Assembly: GCF_019504385.1 (NCBI RefSeq)
Contig: NZ_CP080590.1
Location: 1,716,001 to 1,780,000 of the forward strand
Source: Devosia salina
Lineage (GTDB): Bacteria; Pseudomonadota; Alphaproteobacteria; Rhizobiales; Devosiaceae
Reading direction: 5' to 3'
DNA: 64,000 nucleotides
Numbering within the stretch: position 1 is the first letter of the stretch; each line of letters starts with the position of its first letter. The notes below the pieces were generated by a model that did not search any database, was not told where the DNA came from, and saw only the letters and a program-made list of their open reading frames with translations. Both the position numbers and the translations under genes were made by a program. Of the stretch, positions 61,120-64,000 are shown in pieces.

Positions 61120-63281
61120 GCCTCGTCGCTCTCCACCATGCCGGCGCTGCCGCGCCCGGACAGGGAAGGATTGGTCATGAAGTAGTTATGGGCATTGAAG
61201 GGTTCCTCACCCTCCGCCAGCCTGATCCGATGCGAACTGCCATCGGGAAGGACTTCCCAGCTTTGCTGGTTGTCCTTGAGATAGGCAACCATGATCTGGT
61301 CGAGAATCTGTTTGTGCACGGTCTTGTTGAGGATCGGCACCATGACTTCGACGCGGCCATCCAGGTTCCGGCCCATCAGGTCGGCCGAGGAAATATAGAT
61401 CTTGGCCCGTTCAGAGGGCATCACCTCGCCATTGCCGAAGCAGTAGATGCGGCTGTGCTCGAGGAAACGCCCCACGACCGACTTCACCCGGATATTGTCC
61501 GAAAAGCCGGGTATGCCGGGCCGCAGGCAACAGATGCCCCGCACGATCAGGTCCACTTTCACGCCCGCTTGGCTCGCATCATAGAGCGCGTCGATCACCT
61601 GCGGATCGACCAGCGAGTTCATCTTGAGCAGGATGGAGGCCGGCTGGCCGCTGCGGGCCAGTTCGATCTCGCGGGCAATGTTGTCGACCAGCGTCTGGCG
61701 CAGATTGACCGGCGAGACGGCAATGGTTTCAAGCTCGGTCGGCCGCGCATAGCCGGTAATGAAGTTGAACACCCGCGCCACGTCCCGCGTGATGGCCGGA
61801 TCGATGGTGAAGTAGCTCAGGTCAGTGTAGATCTTGGCGGTAATCGGGTGGTAGTTGCCGGTCCCGATATGGCAATAGCTGACAAGCTTGCCCTTTTCGC
61901 GCCGCACCACCTGGCTGAGCTTGGCGTGGGTCTTGAGCTCGATGAAGCCGAACACGACCTGGGCCCCTGCCCGCTCCAGATCACGCGCCCAGCGGATATT
62001 GGCCTCTTCGTCAAAACGGGCCTTGAGCTCGACCAGGCAAGTGACCGACTTTCCGGCCTCGGCCGCCATGATCAGGGCCTTGACGATGGGGCTGTCCGAT
62101 GAGGTGCGATAGAGCGTCTGCTTGATCGCGACGACGTCGGGATCACGCGCCGCCTGCATGAGGAACTGTGCCACCACGTCAAAACTCTCGAACGGGTGGT
62201 GAACCAGGATGTCCTTGGCACGGATGGCGGCAAAGCTGTCGCCATTATAGTCGCGGATGCGTTCCGGGAACCGCGCCAGATAGGGCGGAAACTTGAGGTC
62301 GGCCCGTTCGATATCACAGATCTTGCGGGCGTCGGCCAACCCCAGGAATCCGTGCACCTCGAACACATCGGCATCCTTGACGCCAAGCTGCTCGCCGATC
62401 TGGCGCTTCAGCGCCCGCGGCATGGACCGCTCGATCTCAAGCCGGATCACCTGCCCGCGCCGGCGCTGGCGCAAGGCGCTTTCGAACTCGACCACAAGGT
62501 CGGCCGCCTCGTCGTCGATTTCGATTTCGCTGTCGCGGATGATGCGGAAGGCGCCGGAGCCGACCACCTCATGGCCCGGAAACATCTTGTGGAAGAACAG
62601 CTTGACCAGGGTGTCGATGGTCACGACCTCTGACCGGCCTTCGGAGACCAGTCCACTGGGCAGGTTGATGAAGCGGTCCAGATTGCCCGGAATGCGCACC
62701 AGCGCCGTCAGCGGCTGGTCGCTATTGGGGCGTTTGAGCTCAAACGCGAGCGCCAGCCCGAGATTGGGGATGAACGGAAAGGGATGCGCCGGATCGACCG
62801 CGATCGGCGTCAGCACCGGGAAGATTTCCTCGCGGAACAGCTTCTGCAAATAGGCCACCTGATCGGTGGTCAGATCGTCTGCTTCGTGGATCACCACGTT
62901 CTGCGCAAACAGTTCTTCGCGCAGTTCCTTCCAGTGATCCTGTTGCTCCAGTTGCAGGTGCTGGGCCAGGGTCGCGATTTCCTCAAGCTGCTCGGCCGGC
63001 GACAGGCCATCGGCGCTCTGCTTGGTCATGCCGGCGCGGATCTGCCCTTTGAGGCCCGCCACGCGCACCATGTAGAATTCATCGAGATTGTTGGCCGAGA
63101 TCGACACGAACCGCAGGCGCTCGAGCAGCGGATGGGATGGGTTGCCGGCCTCTTCGAGCACCCGCATGTTGAACTGCAGCCAGCTCACCTCGCGATTGAC
63201 GAAGCGGGCCGGACTGGTGCGCAGCGCCTCGACATCGGGGACCGAACTCTCGGCTTCGGCAAACTCGCTTATTTCATTCAT
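61116..63281 (-). CDS. ppk: polyphosphate kinase 1
   Basis: Polymerises the gamma-phosphate of ATP into polyphosphate. It has 721 residues. Starts with RFVNREVSWLQFNMRVLEEA and ANNLDEFYMVRVAGL (N domain). The catalytic half has the autophosphorylated His471 in YCHIGTGNYHPITAKIYTD, and LIVRGICCLRPGIPG with SVVGRFLEHSRIYCF from the second phospholipase D-like domain. It overlaps hdaA by 8 bases upstream and ppx by 4 bases downstream, giving one tight operon. Confidence 0.97.
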   Translation of the reverse strand: MNEISEFAEAESSVPDVEALRTSPARFVNREVSWLQFNMRVLEEAGNPSHPLLERLRFVSISANNLDEFYMVRVAGLKGQIRAGMTKQSADGLSPAEQLEEIATLAQHLQLEQQDHWKELREELFAQNVVIHEADDLTTDQVAYLQKLFREEIFPVLTPIAVDPAHPFPFIPNLGLALAFELKRPNSDQPLTALVRIPGNLDRFINLPSGLVSEGRSEVVTIDTLVKLFFHKMFPGHEVVGSGAFRIIRDSEIEIDDEAADLVVEFESALRQRRRGQVIRLEIERSMPRALKRQIGEQLGVKDADVFEVHGFLGLADARKICDIERADLKFPPYLARFPERIRDYNGDSFAAIRAKDILVHHPFESFDVVAQFLMQAARDPDVVAIKQTLYRTSSDSPIVKALIMAAEAGKSVTCLVELKARFDEEANIRWARDLERAGAQVVFGFIELKTHAKLSQVVRREKGKLVSYCHIGTGNYHPITAKIYTDLSYFTIDPAITRDVARVFNFITGYARPTELETIAVSPVNLRQTLVDNIAREIELARSGQPASILLKMNSLVDPQVIDALYDASQAGVKVDLIVRGICCLRPGIPGFSDNIRVKSVVGRFLEHSRIYCFGNGEVMPSERAKIYISSADLMGRNLDGRVEVMVPILNKTVHKQILDQIMVAYLKDNQQSWEVLPDGSSHRIRLAEGEEPFNAHNYFMTNPSLSGRGSAGMVESDEA

Positions 63282-64000
63282 CGGTTTCGGCGTCCCAATC
63301 CTGTTGCCGGCCGGCCCCCCGCACTGCCTGGCGCTGCGAGAGGGCCTCCGACGCTATCGCGCGGGTAATGGCCGACCCCTTTGCAAGGGCCAGCCTGTCC
63401 ATCAAGTCGACAAGGGCAGCGGCTTCTTCGGGGCTGCGCTCCATGCGCGGCACCACATAGCCGATGACCTTGGGATCGATCCTGATCTGCCGATCCCCGA
63501 ACAGTTTCACGAACATCTGTGACAACTCGATGTCGTCGCTGACTTCCAGTCGGAAAACCGGCGCACGGCGCACCCGTGAGCGCACATCATCGGTCCGCAG
63601 CGGCCAATGCGCAACATCTTCCCGTGCGCTGAGCAGCAAAGTTCGCTCGCCCCGCATGGCCTGGTTGAGCAGGTGGAACAGGTCATGTTCGTCATAACCG
63701 AGGCGATCGACATCCTCGATCACCACCGCTTGCCGCCCCTCGGCCGACGCGATCGCGCCAATGGTCTCTGGCGTCACCACGATCGCTGCGCTCCTGTCGG
63801 CGAAAATACGGGCCAGATGTGACTTGCCCGAGGCGGCCGGGCCGATCAGCAGCGTCACCCCGTCGGGCCAATGCGGCCAGGCCAGGATGCGGGCATGTGC
63901 CAGCGCGTTGCCGGCGCCAACCAGAAAGTCATCCTCGGCATGCGATGGTTCGTGGCCCAGTTCGAGCGGCAATTGCCGCGGTCCGATGTCAGAGTGCGGC
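63274..64000 (-). CDS. hdaA: HdaA, DnaA-related replication regulator (5' end at or beyond window edge)
   Basis: DnaA-homologous AAA+ protein that, with the beta clamp, stimulates hydrolysis of DnaA-ATP and prevents over-initiation. About 240 residues are visible. The P-loop is IGPAASGKS, Walker B is VVIEDVDRL, and the sensor/arginine regions SAREDVAHWPLRTDDVRSR and a lid follow. A TTG at 63972 could be taken as start, but the frame stays open to the window edge and reads RQLPLELG just before it, matching the N-terminal clamp-binding motif QL(S/P)LxL of Hda proteins; the true start is therefore upstream. It overlaps ppk by 8 bases. Confidence 0.9.
   Translation of the reverse strand, partial: PHSDIGPRQLPLELGHEPSHAEDDFLVGAGNALAHARILAWPHWPDGVTLLIGPAASGKSHLARIFADRSAAIVVTPETIGAIASAEGRQAVVIEDVDRLGYDEHDLFHLLNQAMRGERTLLLSAREDVAHWPLRTDDVRSRVRRAPVFRLEVSDDIELSQMFVKLFGDRQIRIDPKVIGYVVPRMERSPEEAAALVDLMDRLALAKGSAITRAIASEALSQRQAVRGAGRQQDWDAETDE

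Overview
The window is a continuous stretch of GC-rich chromosome from an alphaproteobacterium, almost certainly a member of the Hyphomicrobiales (Rhizobiales). The best-fitting group is the Devosia/Pelagibacterium neighbourhood; that last step is inference from gene content. Clade markers are the dusB(nifR3)-ntrB-ntrC / ntrY-ntrX / hfq-hflX cluster, the pdhA-pdhB-pdhC-lpd cluster with a lipoyl domain on E1-beta, a fused ispDF, an HdaA-type replication regulator, DUF4169 and DUF1176 proteins, and RIME-like and REP-like intergenic repeats. I see no tRNA, rRNA, CRISPR array, transposase, integrase or prophage. Nearly every base is accounted for by chromosomal genes, and many neighbours overlap by 1-8 bases.

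Layout. 1-8.6 kb: central metabolism on the plus strand (tpiA end, secG, pyrG, eno) mixed with small accessory genes: a GNAT acetyltransferase, DUF4169, a divergent DUF1772/TetR pair with a perfect palindromic operator, a VOC protein, an SDR-like epimerase and an MDR oxidoreductase. 8.6-14.4 kb: AMP nucleosidase, DUF1801, DUF1176, folD, DUF1643, a patatin-like protein and a small COG0523-like protein without a P-loop. 14.4-18.5 kb: cobalamin-dependent metH with a 16-bp palindromic operator candidate upstream. 18.5-26.3 kb: cell-wall genes (rlpA, D,D-carboxypeptidase), then the overlapping tmk-holB-metG-tatD-MBL run. 26.3-28.4 kb: a small orphan reading frame next to an AT-rich palindrome, an EF-hand protein, mazG and a RIME-like element. 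28.4-37.9 kb, minus strand: hflX, hfq, ntrX, ntrY, ntrC, ntrB, dusB, which is the nitrogen-signalling block. 38-40.3 kb: ispDF, cinA and an Arr-type rifamycin ADP-ribosyltransferase. 40.3-49.3 kb, minus strand: lipoate/pyruvate dehydrogenase block (coq10-like, lipA, Gfo/Idh oxidoreductase, lpd, SGNH hydrolase, pdhC, pdhB, small membrane protein, pdhA). 49.3-57 kb: FtsB-like protein, a PRPP-synthetase paralogue, malic enzyme, an EAL phosphodiesterase and aspS. 57-64 kb: rnd, a methyltransferase-like membrane protein, TetR, and the overlapping hdaA-ppk-ppx run.

How the genes work together. Enolase, malic enzyme and the PDH complex form a glycolysis-to-acetyl-CoA line, with lipA making the lipoyl cofactor that PdhB, PdhC and Lpd depend on. 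metH and folD share folate one-carbon chemistry. NtrB/C and NtrY/X are paired nitrogen-responsive kinases and regulators. ppk/ppx set polyphosphate levels and sit behind hdaA, which restrains DnaA.

Most of the window is ordinary core chromosome and I do not see a complete undescribed system. The least explained items are a two-hairpin 60-bp repeat family with compensatory changes (20.8 and 34.1 kb), the P-loop-less COG0523 relative beside metH, an NtrX whose Walker B aspartate is serine, a membrane protein embedded between pdhA and pdhB, and the small orphan frame at 26.4 kb.
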